Source: Steromphala cineraria (lineage: Eukaryota > Mollusca > Gastropoda > Trochida > Trochidae). From it: a stretch of DNA of 64,000 bases. The translations under genes and the position numbers were made by a program. This document shows positions 9,571 to 22,600 of the stretch, piece after piece; within the stretch, counting starts at the first letter, position 1; the number at the start of each line of letters is the position of its first letter. The stretch spans positions 19,633,406-19,697,405 of the forward strand of contig OU744730.1 in the NCBI GenBank assembly GCA_916613615.1, in the 5' to 3' direction. The notes beneath the pieces are model-generated. The model had not been told where the DNA came from, made no database searches, and was given only the letters and a program-made list of their open reading frames with translations.

Positions 9571-11213
9571 TTTTTATTAAAGAATATGTCAATAGGCGAC
9601 ATAAGATAAATGACTAGGTTGAACAGGTAAACCACAAACGTTTCTCCTGTATGTGAGATACGTCTCTTTAACATTTACTATATTTGGTTCATCCCGCAAC
9701 CTCATCTGAGTCCACCGATTAAATCTAGCTTGTAAAGCTTTGTCATCGTATATATATAGAATAAGACGATTGATTATAAGACATATATAGTCCATGTTTT
9801 AAAACGACTTTACATTTGTGCAGTGCTATCTGCAAAGGACATTTTGAAGTGGAATGCCATACCAAATAAGGTTACTGGAAAACAAATCAGTTTAAGATAA
9901 GATAATATAAGATAATCTTTATTGTCCCAAAAGAGAGATTTGTTTCACACTGCGCCGAAGTTGATATCTAAGATAGAAACACCCGTTTTACAAGGCGCAA
10001 ACATGTACAAGATCGTAAGCAATCGAGTCAATCGTACATGCAAGGCCATCGCTATCGTTCTGTTTTTGGCAGCAACTCATCAGGACTGACAGGCCCGATG
10101 GGCTTATGGCATGGCGACAGTTAAACGTCAGAACCAAGGCTTTTTACTATATGACCCATCTGTAACCCGTCTGTCATAGGCCTATGTTACTTTTCACATT
10201 TTCAACCTCTACACCATAACTATTGCAACTCAAAACCTGGAATAGCGAGGAGGCACCTCCTACATAAGAGATCAACGACGTTACGTTTGCACCTTCATAT
10301 TATCATTGTACAAAACCGACTGACCATATGACGAAACGATTCAACAACAGTCGGCAGTTCACGATTAAATGACACCATATGTAACGTCTTGCATATGGAA
10401 CTCCAGCCAAATCTCTCTTTAACATATAAAGACTGTTCAGGTACTTGACATTTCCAGATTCAAATGGAATAGACTCGGTAATAAAGAAATAACAATTACA
10501 CTTACAATCGAGAAAATCGTGAAGTAAAACGAAACCATGACATTGACCAGTGGGATACAGAGTTGGATAATTGCGAGAGTGAGATAGTCCTACTGACTCA
10601 AGTTTGACAGACGGAATAAAGGATGGGCGGCGCCTATGATCTTTACGGGAACAATACTAGAAATTAATTTAGCTCAACAGTTAGTCAACAGTAGGACGTG
10701 ATAAAAAACTGTTAAGCTTTATTTACTTAGATTACCTTTTATGGGAACGGGCGCTTTATAAATTCATTATCATTATTGCCATTATCATCACCATTATAAT
10801 AATTGTTTATTCGTAAAAAAACAATGGCAAAGAAGGAGTACGAGTCAAATGAACCGTTTTGTTTTTTTAAATGTTAGCAAACTTGATGTTAATGTTTATG
10901 ATGTGCTGCACATTAGAAAAAGTATGAGTTTAAGCAGATGGTTGATAATTAGGCCGTTTTTTAATCCGACGAATTAACATGTAAAAAAAACATGCATTAA
11001 TATGCATTGACCTCTTTCTTTCTATATACAATTTCTTGTTTTTCAATGTTAGTCTCGAAGCACATATAACATGTTATACAAATTCTCTTCGGACAATAGG
11101 GACAAACTGAATGTTGTTTGGGTCAAATCGAAAAGGTCTTGCTGAAAATTACAATTTTGAAAGTGAGTTTAAAGTTATAAACTAATAATTCGTAGAAATT
11201 AGCTTTCACATCA
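9571..11213. other. Non-coding stretch with retroelement debris
   Basis: No credible gene. 9,897-9,945 reads on the minus strand as GGGACAATAAAGATTATCTT followed by TATCTTATATTATC, which looks like the 3' tail of a LINE. 10,078-10,120 carries a Helentron 5' end (CATCAGGACTGA...GGGCTTATGGCATGGCG) without a core. The rest is AT-rich. Confidence 0.45.
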
Positions 11214-11424
11214 TTGATCAGTCTACTTATATGACCTGCTGAGTTCGGGGACTTGCTATAGCACTATGATTGGTGAGTCCATGCAGATTTAAATGAGTCA
11301 TTCAATGTTTAAGCAATAGCCCAATAGAAAAACCTTTGCATCCCACGACTCCCAGTTTACATTTCTACGAGTACTTTCAAAATTTTGCGAGTATTTAAAG
11401 CAGAACTCGGAGGTAAATTAATAT
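11214..11424 (+). repeat. Interspersed repeat, copy 2 of 2
   Basis: Matches 2,672-2,870 in the same orientation, sharing GACCTGCTGAGT, CAGATTTAAATGAGTC and GAGTATTTAAAGCAGAA. This copy is not inside an identified gene. Confidence 0.6.
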
Positions 11425-14065
11425 TTATCAACTTCTAAATGACTCTCAAAGATGTTATCGGCAATAAGTTTCAGAGAAAGGTATTCCTTCAAAGAATCTA
11501 GACTTGGAATCTTTAATTTCGGCTAAGGATGGTCTTCATATGGAATATTTGATATAATCAGTCTTTGAGGCAGCAGCCAAGATTCATATGGTTATTTCAA
11601 ATGGTGAATTGAAGTTATTCTAATCTGAAATATTCCTCAAGTTCAAACATTTCAAGAGAAGAAGATAGTCCTCGGGCCATCCGGATCAAAACGTATCAAT
11701 AACAAAGCGTTCACAAACCGAGTGTTCATTAATAAGGCAAAATTTCCCTTTGAATAAAGCGTGCTCATGCAATTACTCGGTTGCTATTGACATCACTTAA
11801 GACGTAATGGCTAACTAAGTGATGGTCGCCCACTTCTCTTCATTACTAATGCTAATAACTGCCTATCAAAGAAAGTTTCCAGTCAGGAGAGAGGTTAGGG
11901 GCAGTTTCATTAAATATCCTTTACTACGTTCATAACTGTCACTTCTGCGATGGATCCATGGATTCAATTCCACCAATGTCTGAATAAATTGATTTAATGG
12001 CGTCTGAAGACACCGAATACTTGTCGATTTCATCCCTGGCTGCCAAAGAAGATTGGGTTCCGATCGGGAGACGCTAGCGAGTGTGTAACTACTTGTTTTA
12101 GACCCGTGGCATTGCCAAAATAACATATTGATAAAATATTCTTAGAATACTTATCAGTTAAATCCAGTTAGTACGAGGCACATTTCAAGTCATCACGAAA
12201 GGGCGTGAGAACTTGTGTCATTTTCTATACATTCACAACGACCGATATATAAAATGTGTTTTCATTGAAGAAATACCCTGGATTTTGAAGTTAAAGGAAT
12301 TAAATCATTTGATTAAAAGAGATATGCGTTACTAAAGTAACCGCCTAATCTTAAATCTGGACAAGTTAACTGATGTACGATGCATAGCATGCAATCGATT
12401 GTTTTGATTTGTGCCCAGTTCAAAAATTGACAGTCTTTTAGGCCACCATCCACCTACAATATAATTTCATTAAACAATTTACTTGTTAATCTCAAAACGT
12501 TCTTAGAAGGAATGCAGATGATCAATTTAATCAGAACGCGGCTAAATGCTCGATTCAAGTTATTCATTTGCTGTTTATCTATATAGTGCAAGTCAAGACA
12601 AATAGAATAGTGTAGAAGCCTTCACCAGAGCAACCCGATTAATCAAAAGTCAAAAGTTGAAACCTAAACTAGTGTCCAAAAGAAACGCTACCAAGTTTTC
12701 AACGTCGTCAAAAACAATATTCTATTTACCTGACAGGGTCGACTTCTTTGAGAGGCATTTTAGAAGTTGGAATGAAAATGATGCAGAGGAATATATGGAG
12801 GACAACTTCTTTGTTCATTGTGTGCGACGTTTCGATACAGATTCTGTGCATTGCACTATTTACTTATATAATGTGCTCCTACTTCATTACTCGTCCTCTG
12901 TGCTTGAAGACGACACAAGGATCTCGTGGAAATTACACATGCAGTATCAAAAGACAAGAGAAATCAAGAAATTCAAATTCGATCTCTTATTGTTTTTTAA
13001 AAAATGTGTTTATCACTCACAATATATTAGATTCCAGTTGCTTTTGATTTTAACAAATGACAAAATCCCCAAATTTGAAAATTACTACTTCGTTAAAGCA
13101 ATTTCTTCGACGTTTACATGTGTGGAATGTACTGTAATACTATATGGAACTATTGAACCATGAAGCTGAGCAGGAGTTATGACTGACTCTTGAAAGTTAT
13201 AAGATGGTGTATGGATATAACACATTTTCTGAAAATAAAAAATGATAATCAATAAAACATGTTATTGGAATCGATAAGATAACCAAATGGATAAAAAATT
13301 GGTATTTTAAAATTTCAAAATCAATTGTCGCGTTTCAAAGTTTTAAGAATATCAAAAAGCTTTAACCTAGCTCGCCCAATGTAAAATTCCGATATTTTGA
13401 CAAAAATAACTTGTTTGGCGAAAAATGTAGTTGTCAGTTCATAGGAGTGCCTGGCACAGTTTTCTTGATCTCCTTCATGTATCTAACTGTTTGTATTGAT
13501 ATTTGTTGTAATGTTCAAATGCAAAGGATATATCTATATGATAAATAATTTATTAATTTTACACAGGTGAACAAACCAAGTATCACTTTGAGCAAATCTT
13601 CAGCATAATGTATTCAGGGAAATATATGAGAAATGAGGAAATAAACAAATGTCTACGTAATCTTGTCTAATTTGTCTTACACACATCGAAGCCTGTCGGG
13701 TAGATTTGTTTATGCGTCGCGGTCACTCAGACAAAGCGTGTATAAAAATTAACCGACTGCAGCATCCTAATTTGTCGAAATTTAAAAGTAAAGACATGAA
13801 ACAAACTAGGGAAGAATGTAAACGTTAAAGTTTTTTTTGTTATATACATGAACATTATTTATGTTTATATAGTAGGCCTAACGCCTCAGTATTTAAGGCC
13901 GTTGTTCAATTGTAGGCTTATATATTTTTGTCCTTTTTTGAAAGTTCATGCTTATTTAAATGTACCACAAAACCCTAATGGACAATAAAGAACTATCTTA
14001 TGATATCTCAATTCATAGTCCAAAACTCAAGCATCACGGTATGTAATCTTGGTCTTTTGTTTCGC
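11425..14065. other. Non-coding stretch, AT-rich
   Basis: Two ORFs (12,657-13,163 plus; 11,866-12,126 minus) lack recognisable motifs and GC-rich codon use, and the first has no ATG near its start, so I do not call them. At 13,982-14,010 there is GGACAATAAAGAACTATC, another probable LINE 3' tail. Confidence 0.4.
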
Positions 14066-14105
14066 ATTGTGACGTAATAGACGCGATTGTCTGTGACGTC
14101 ATGCA
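14066..14105 (+). promoter_or_regulatory. Two CRE-type sites upstream of the MGCKPS gene
   Basis: TGACGTAA at 14,070-14,077 and the perfect palindrome TGACGTCA at 14,094-14,101 are cAMP-response-element (CREB/ATF) sites, 17 bp apart edge to edge and 135-166 bp before the ATG at 14,236. The region also becomes less AT-rich. This supports a promoter here; cAMP or ATF control is inference. CACT|GTGAGT at about 14,178 could be a 5' UTR donor. Confidence 0.45.
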
Positions 14106-14235
14106 TAGCAATGTCCAGTCGGCACGATTCATTCTGTTGTTATAGACGTACTTCACGACAGCACCTCGCCTGATCACTGTGAGTACAGAATCTCATCGGA
14201 GATTGTCGACGTTATAAAATTTTCCTCTTATAACA

Positions 14236-14724
14236 ATGGGATGCAAGCCTAGCCGTGTTGCGCCTTGGCCTACCCCGGAGAATGTTCGACCCAGAGAGAC
14301 CCGCTCCTCCAGACTGAAGCGCTGGTTCCTCAATCTTCCTCAGAAGTGGAACCCTGTGGATAAAACAACGATTTTAGTGGCTATCGACCACAGCGGCAAG
14401 CTTGGCAGCAAATTGGAGAAGAAGAAGGCTGGATTCAAACGGCAAAGTATCAAACCGTCCTCGATCCAGGGAAAGGACCTCAAAAGAACCGCCTTTGGTC
14501 TGGTTCGAAAGGAGCCGCTTCCGGCAATCGAGAAGGAAGAGGAAGTGGAGATGACAGTCGTTTGGACGCAACGAGAGAGCAGTTTCAGCCTTGACCCGCT
14601 GCACGTACGCCGAGCAGACGGATTCCGGGTGATTGAAAAGAAGTTCAAGGTCGCCAAGTCGGACAAACAGGCCAGAAACATCATCCATGGACTGAAGGTA
14701 GGGAAGGAGAAAGCGAAAGAATAG
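14236..14724 (+). CDS. Unrecognised small basic protein with N-terminal acylation signal (MGCKPS)
   Basis: A 162-codon ORF, clearly richer in G/C than its surroundings, starting at ACAATGG (good Kozak context). The N-terminus MGCKPS fits N-myristoylation at Gly2 (Ser6 present) with a palmitoylatable Cys3, and the following R/K-rich stretch (R7, R19-R29) fits membrane attachment by lipid plus basic patch. The rest is Lys/Arg-rich with an acidic patch IEKEEEVEM near residues 95-103 and no membrane helix. I recognise no domain; phosphodiesterase 8 has a similar first hexapeptide, but nothing further matches. After codon 154 (14,697) stands AAG|GTAGGG, a possible phase-0 donor, so the true C-terminus may be spliced on from elsewhere; otherwise it ends at TAG 14,722-14,724. 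No polyadenylation signal occurs before the 37-bp array, which begins 170 bp on. Confidence 0.55.
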   Translation: MGCKPSRVAPWPTPENVRPRETRSSRLKRWFLNLPQKWNPVDKTTILVAIDHSGKLGSKLEKKKAGFKRQSIKPSSIQGKDLKRTAFGLVRKEPLPAIEKEEEVEMTVVWTQRESSFSLDPLHVRRADGFRVIEKKFKVAKSDKQARNIIHGLKVGKEKAKE

Positions 14725-14893
14725 AGCAAGAGGAAGATGAAGGGAAGAGGGGAGGCCTCGAAGAAGATTGTCAGGGATCGGGGAATGGCTGGGGGCTGTG
14801 AGGAAAGATACTCAGCGATCGAGGTATGGTTTTGATGGAAAGGGCAGACACAGATAGAAAGTAACACTGTTAGAAAAGAAATTCTAGGATTGT
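14725..14893 (+). other. Purine-rich spacer between the MGCKPS ORF and the array
   Basis: G/A-rich (AGAGGAAGATGAAGGGAAG and similar), no ORF and no AATAAA. It may be 3' UTR or the start of an intron. The last 40 bp (CACTGTTAG, GATTGTGAGAGAC) already resemble array words, suggesting an eroded array edge. Confidence 0.5.
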
Positions 14894-16699
14894 GAGAGAC
14901 ACTACACAACAGAAGGAGCTCCTGAACTGTGAGAGACATTACACAGCAGAAGGTGCTCCTGAACTGTTATAGACACTACACAACGGAAGGAGCTCCTGAA
15001 CAGTGAGAGACACTACACAGCAGAAGGAGCTCCTGAACTGTGAGAGACACAACACAGCAGAAGGAGCTCCTGAACAGTGAGAGACACTACACAACGGAAG
15101 GAGCTCCTGAACAGTGAGAGACACTACACAACGGAAGGAGCTCCTGAACAGTGAGAGACACAACACAGCAGAAGGAGGTCCTGAACAGTGAGAGACACAA
15201 CACAGCAGAAGGAGCTCCTGAACAGTGAGAGACACAACACAACAGAAGGAGCTCCTGAACAGTGAGAGACACTACACAACAGAAGGAGCTCCTGAACAGT
15301 GAGAGACACAACACAACAGAAGGAGCTCCTGAACAGTGAGAGACACAACACAACAGAAGGAGTCTGAACTGTGAGAGACACAACACAGCAGAAGGAGCTC
15401 CTGAACTGTGAGAGACACTACACAACAGAAGGAGCTCCTGAACAGTGAGAGACACTACACAGCAGAAGGAGCTCCTGAACAGTGAGAGACACAACACAAC
15501 AGAAGGAGCTCCTGAACAGTGAGAGACATTACACAACAGAAGGAGCTCCTGAACAGTGAGAGACACTACACAGCAGAAGGAGCTCCTGAACAGTGAGAGA
15601 CACAACACAGCAGAAGGAGCTCCTGAACTGTGAGAGACACAACACAACAGAAGGAGCTCCTGAACAGTGAGAGACACTACACAGCAGAAGGAGCTCCTGA
15701 ACAGTGAGAGATACAACACAGCAGAAGGAGCTCCTGAACAGTGAGAGACACTACACAGCAGAAGGAGCTCCTGAACAGTGAGAGACACAACACAACAGAA
15801 GGAGCTCCTGAACAGTGAGAGACACAACACAACAGAAGGAGCTCCTGAACTGTGAGAGACACTACACAACAGAAGGAGCTCCTGAACAGTGAGAGACACA
15901 ACACAACAGCAGGAGCTCCTGAACAGTGAGAGACACAACACAACAGAAGGAGCTCCTGAACAGTGAGAGACACAACACAACAGAAGGAGCTCCTGAACAG
16001 TGAGAGACACTACACAACAGAAGGAGGTCCTGAAAAGTGAGAGACACAACACAGCAGAAGGAGCTCCTGAACAGTGAGAGACACAACACAGCAGAAGGAG
16101 CTCCTGAACAGTGAGAGACACTACACAGCAGAAGGAGCTCCTGAACTGTGAGAGACACTACACAGCAGAAGGAGCTCCTGAACAGTGAGAGACATTACAC
16201 AGCAGAAGGAGCTCCTGAACAGTGAGAGACACTACACAACAGAAGGAGCTCCTGAACAGTGAGAGACACAACACAACAGAAGGAGCTCCTGAACTGTGAG
16301 AGACACTACACAACAGAAGGAGCTCCTGAACTGTGAGAGACACAACACAGCAGAAGGAGCTCCTGAACTGTGAGAGACACTACACAACAGAAGGAGCTCC
16401 TGAACAGTGAGAGACACTACACAGCAGAAGGAGCTCCTGAACAGTGAGAGACACAACACAACAGAAGGAGCTCCTGAACAGTGAGAGACACTACACAACA
16501 GAAGGAGCTCCTGAACAGTGAGAGATACTACACAACAGAAGGAGCTCCTGAACAGTGAGAGATACTACACAGCAGAAGGAGCTCCTGAACTGTGAGAGAT
16601 ACTACACAACAGAAGGAGCTCCTGAACAGTGAGAGACACAACACAACAGAAGGAGCTCCTGAACTGTGAGAGACACTACACAGCAGAAAGTGCTCCTGA

Positions 16700-19600
16700 A
16701 CAGTGAGAGACACTACACAGCAGAAGGAGCTCCTGAACAGTGAGAGATACTACACAGCAGAAGGAGCTCCTGAACTGTGAGAGACACTACACAACAGAAG
16801 GAGCTCCTAAACAGTGAGAGACACAACACAACAGAAGGAGCTCCTGAACTGTGAGAGACACTACACAGCAGAAGGAGCTCCTGAACAGTGAGAGACACTA
16901 CACAGCAGAAGGAGCTCCTGAAATGTGAGAGACACTACACAGCAGAAGGAGCTCCTGAACTGTGAGAGACACAACACAGCAGAAGGAGCTCCTGAACAGT
17001 GAGAGACACTACACAACAGAAGGAGCTCCTGAACAGTGAGAGACACAACACAACAGAAGGAGCTCCTGAACAGTGAGAGATACTACACAGCAGGAGCTCC
17101 TGAACTGTGAGAGACACAACACAACAGAAGGAGCTCCTGAACAGTGAGAATTACTACACAACAGAAGGAGCTCCTGAACAGTGAGAGACACAACACAGCA
17201 GAAGGAGCCCCTGAACAGTGAGAGACACAACACAACGGAAGGAGCTCCTGAACAGTGAGAGACATTACTAAGCAGAAGGAGCTCCTGAACAGTGAGAGAC
17301 ACAACACAACAGAAGGAGCTCCTGAACAGTGAGAGATACAACACAGCAGAAGGAGCTCCTGAACAGTGAGAGATACTACACAACAGAAGGAGCTACTGAA
17401 CAGTGAGAGACACAACACAACAGAAGGAGCTCCTGAACAGTGAGAGACACTACACAGCAGAAGGAGCTCCTGAACAGTGAGAGACACTACACAGCAGAAG
17501 GAGCTCCTGAACAGTGAGAGACACAACACAACAGAAGGAGCTCCTGAACAGTGAGAGATACAACACAGCAGAAGGAGCTCCTGAACAGTGAGAGACACTA
17601 CACAGCAGAAGGAGCTCCTGAACAGTGAGAGACACTACACAGCAGAAGGAGCTCCTGAACAGTGAGAGACACAACACAACAGAAGGAGCTCCTGAACAGT
17701 GAGAGATACAACACAGCAGAAGGAGCTCCTGAACAGTGATAGATACTACACAACAGAAGGAGCTCCTGAACTGTGAGAGACACAACACAACAGAAGGAGC
17801 TCCTGAACTGTGAGAGACACTACACAACAGAAGGAGCTCCTGAACAGTTAGAGACACTACACGACAGAAGGAGCTCCTGAACAGTGAGAGATACAACACA
17901 GCAGAAGGAGCTCCTGAACAGTGAGAGACACAACACAGCAGAAGGAGCTCCTGAACAGTGAGAGACACTACACAGCAGAAGGAGCTCCTGAACAGTGAGA
18001 GACACAACACAGCAGAAGGAGCTCCTGAACAGTGAGAGACACAACACAAAATTAGGAGCTCCTGAACAGTGAGAGATACAACACAGCAGAAGGAGCTCCT
18101 GAACAGTGATAGATACTACACAACAGAAGGAGCTCCTGAACTGTGAGAGACACAACACAACAGAAGGAGCTCCTGAACAGTGAGAGACACTACACAACAG
18201 AAGGAGCTCCTGAACAGTGAGAGACACTACACAACAGAAGGAGCTCCTGAACAGTGAGAGATACAACACAGCAGAAGGAGCTCCTGAACAGTGAGAGACT
18301 AAACACAGCAGAAGGAGCTCCTGAACAGTGAGAGACACAACACAACAGAAGAAGCTCCTGAACTGTGAGAGACACAACACAGCAGAAGGAGCTCCTGAAC
18401 TGTGAGAGACACTACACAGCAGAATGAGCTCCTGAACAGTGAGAGACACTACACAGCAGAAGGAGCTCCTGAACAGTGAGAGACACAACACAACAGAAGG
18501 AGCTCCTGAACAGTGAGAGATACAACACAGCAGAAGGAGCTCCTGAACAGTGAGAGATACTACACAACAGAAGGAGCTCCTGAACAGTGAGAGACACTAC
18601 ACAGCAGAAGGAGCTCCTGAACAGTGAGAGACACAACACAACAGAAGGAGGTCCTGAACAGTGAGAGATACAACACAGAAGGAGCTCCTGAACAGTGAGA
18701 GACACAACACAACAGAAGGAGCTCCTGAACTGTGAGAGACACAACACAACAGAAGGAGCTCCTGAACAGTGAGAGACACAACACAGCAGAAGGAGCTCCT
18801 GAACAGTGAGAGACACTACACAGCAGAAGGAGCTCCTGAACAGTGAGAGATACAACACAGCAGAAGGAGCTCCTGAACAGTGAGAGATACAACACAGCAG
18901 AAGGAGCTCCTGAACTGTGAGAGACACAACACAACAGAAGGAGCTCCTGAACAGTGAGAGACACTACACAGCAGAAGGAGCTCCTGAACAGTGAGAGACA
19001 CAACACAACAGAAGGAGCTCCTGAACAGTGAGAGACACTACACAGCAGAAGGAGCTCCTGAACAGTGAGAGACACAACACAGCAGAAGGAGCTCCTGAAC
19101 AGTGAGAGATACAACACAACAGAAGGAGCTCCTGAACAGTGAGAGACACAACACAGCAGAAGGAGCTCCTGAACAGTGAGAGACACAACACAGCAGAAGG
19201 AGCTCCTGAACAGTGAGGGACATTACACAGCAGAAGGAACTCCTGAACAGTGAGAGACACAACACAACAGAATGAGCTCCTGAACAGTGAGAGACACAAC
19301 ACAACAGAAGGAGCTCCTGAACAGTGAGAGATACAACACAGCAGAAGGAGCTCCTGAACAGTGAGAGATAATACACAACAGAAGGAGCTCCTGAACATTT
19401 AGAGATACAACACAGCAGAAGGAGCTCCTGAACAGTGAGAGATACTACACAGCAGAAGGAGCTCCTGAACTGTGAGAGACACAACACAACAGAAGGAGCT
19501 CCTGAACAGTGAGAGATACAACACAACAGAAGGAGCTCCTGAACAGTGAGAGATACAACACAACAGAAGGAGCTCCTGAACAGTGAGAGACACAACACAA

Positions 19601-22600
19601 CAGAAGGAGCTCCTGAACTGTGAGAGACACAACACAACAGAAGGAGCTCCTGAACAGTGAGAGACACTACACAACAGAAGGAGCTCCTGAACAGTGAGAG
19701 ACACTACACAACAGAAGGAGCTCCTGAACAGTGAGAGATACAACACAGCAGAAGGAGCTCCTGAACAGTGAGAGATACTACACAACAGAAGGAGCTCCTG
19801 AACTGTGAGAGACACAACACAACAGAAGGAGCTCCTGAACTGTGAGAGACATTACACAGCAGAAGGAGCTCCTGAACAGTGAGAGACACAACACAGCAGA
19901 AGGAGCTCCTGAACAGTGAGAGAAACTACACAGCAGAAGGAGCTCCTGAACTGTGAGAGACACAACACAACAGAAGGAGTCTGAACTGTGAGAGACACAA
20001 CACAGCAGAAGGAGCTCCTGAACTGTGAGAGACACTACACAACAGAAGGAGCTCCTGAACAGTGAGAGACACAACACAGCAGAAGGAGCTCCTGAACAGT
20101 GAGAGACACTACACAACAGAAGGAGCTCCTGAACAGTGAGAGATACAACACAGCAGAAGGAGCTCCTGAACAGTGAGAGATACTACACAACAGAAGGAGC
20201 TCCTGAACAGTGAGAGACACTACACAGCAGAAGGAGCTCCTGAACAGTGAGAGATACTACTCAACAGAAGGAGGTCCTGAACTGTGAGAGACACTACACA
20301 ACAGAAGGAGCTCCTGAACAGTGAGAGACACAACACAACAGAAGGAGCTCCTGAACTGTGAGAAACACAACACAACAGAAGGAGCTCCTGAACAGTGAGA
20401 GACACAACACAGTAGAAGGAGCTCCTGAACAGTGAGAGACACTACACAGCAGAAGGAGCTCCTGAACAGTGAGAGACACTACACAGCAGAAGGAGCTCCT
20501 GAACAGTGAGAGATACAACACAGCAGAAGGAGCTCCTGAACTGTGAGAGACACAACACAACAGAAGGAGCTCCTGAACTATGAGAGACATTACACAGCAG
20601 AAGGAGCTCCTGAACAGTGAGAGACACTACACAGCAGAAGGAGCTCCTGAACAGTGAGAGATACTACACAGCAGAAGGAGCTCCTGAACTGTGAGAGACA
20701 CTACACAACAGAAGGAGCTCCTAAACAGTGAGAGACACAACACAACAGAAGGAGCTCCTGAACTGTGAGAGACACTACACAGCAGAAGGAGCTCCTGAAC
20801 AGTGAGAGACACTATACAGCAGAAGGAGCTCCTGAACTGTGAGAGACACTACACAGCAGAAGGAGCTCCTGAACTGTGAGAGACACAACACAGCAGAAGG
20901 AGCTCCTGAACTGTGAGAGACACTACACAACAGAAGGAGCTCCTGAACAGTGAGAGACACAACACAACAGAAGGAGCTCCTGAACAGTGAGAGATACTAC
21001 ACAGCAGGAGCTCCTGAACTGTGAGAGACACAACACAACAGAAGGAGCTCCTGAACAGTGAGAGATACTACACAACAGAAGGAGCTCCTGAACAGTGAGA
21101 GACACAACACAGCAGAAGGAGCCCCTGAACAGTGAGAGACACAACACAACGGAAGGAGCTCCTGAACAGTGAGAGACACTACTAAGCAGAAGGAGCTCCT
21201 GAACAGTGAGAGACACAACACAACAGAAGGAGCTCCTGAACAGTGAGAGATACAACACAGCAGAAGGAGCTCCTGAACAGTGAGAGATACTACACAACAG
21301 AAGGAGCTACTGAACAGTGAGAGACACAACACAACAGAAGGAGCTCCTGAACAGTGAGAGACACTACACAGCAGAAGGAGCTTCTGAACAGTGAGAGACA
21401 CTACACAGCAGAAGGAGCTCCTGAACAGTGAGAGACACAACACAACAGAAGGAGCTCCTGAACAGTGAGAGATACAACACAGCAGAAGGAGCTCCTGAAC
21501 AGTGAGAGACACTACACAGCAGAAGGAGCTCCTGAACAGTGAGAGACACTACACAGCAGAAGGAGCTCCTGAACAGTGAGAGACACAACACAACAGAAAG
21601 AGCTCCTGAACAGTGAGATATACAACACAGCAGAAGGAGCTCCTGAACAGTGATAGATACTACACAACAGAAGGAGCTCCTGAACTGTGAGAGACACAAC
21701 ACAACAGAAGGAGCTCCTGAACAGTGAGAGACACTACACAACAGAAGGAGCTCCTGAACAGTTAGAGACACTACACGACAGAAGGAGCTCCTGAACAGTG
21801 AGAGATACAACACAGCAGAAGGAGCTCCTGAACAGTGAGAGACACAACACAGCAGAAGGAGCTCCTGAACAGTGAGAGACACTACACAGCAGAAGGAGCT
21901 CCTGAACAGTGAGAGACACAACACAGCAGAAGGAGCTCCTGAACAGTGAGAGACACAACACAACAGAAGGAGCTCCTGAACAGTGAGAGATACAACACAG
22001 CAGAAGGAGCTCCTGAACAGTGATAGATACTACACAACAGAAGGAGCTCCTGAACTGTGAGAGACACAACACAACAGAAGGAGCTCCTGAACAGTGAGAG
22101 ACACTACACAACAGAAGGAGCTCCTGAACAGTGAGAGACACTACACAACAGAAGGAGCTCCTGAACAGTGAGAGATACAACACAGCAGAAGGAGCTCCTG
22201 AACAGTGAGAGGCTAAACACAGCAGAAGGAGCTCCTGAACAGTGAGAGACACAACACAGCAGAAGGAGCTCCTGAACAGTGAGAGACACTACACAGCAGA
22301 AGGAGCTCCTGAACTGTGAGAGACACAACACAACAGAAGAAGCTCCTGAACTGTGAGAGACACAACACAGCAGAAGGAGCTCCTGAACTGTGAGAGACAC
22401 TACACAGCAGAATGAGCTCCTGAACAGTGAGAGACACTACACAGCAGAAGGAGCTCCTGAACAGTGAGAGACACAACACAACAGAAGGAGCTCCTGAACA
22501 GTGAGAGATACTACACAGCAGAAGGAGCTCCTGAACAGTGAGAGATACTACACAACAGAAGGAGCTCCTGAACAGTGAGAGACACTACACAACAGAAGGA

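Noticed and set aside
11866..12126. 86-codon minus-strand ORF
   Set aside because: No recognisable domain, splice context or composition change; a chance ORF is as likely.
12657..13163. 168-codon plus-strand ORF
   Set aside because: It opens at TTG and its first in-frame ATG comes about 46 codons in; composition is like the AT-rich surroundings and no motif is visible.
14212..14219. TATA box (TATAAAAT)
   Set aside because: Only about 16 bp before the start codon, too close to serve as a TATA box for that ATG with any usual 5' UTR.
14236..14260. Identity as phosphodiesterase 8, from the MGC-PS start
   Set aside because: The similarity is limited to the acylation hexapeptide; no receiver, PAS or phosphodiesterase motif follows.
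14340..14939. 199-codon minus-strand ORF opposite the MGCKPS gene, and the 104-codon ORF inside it
   Set aside because: Opposite-frame shadows of the plus-strand ORF; no Kozak context or motifs, and the first runs into the array.
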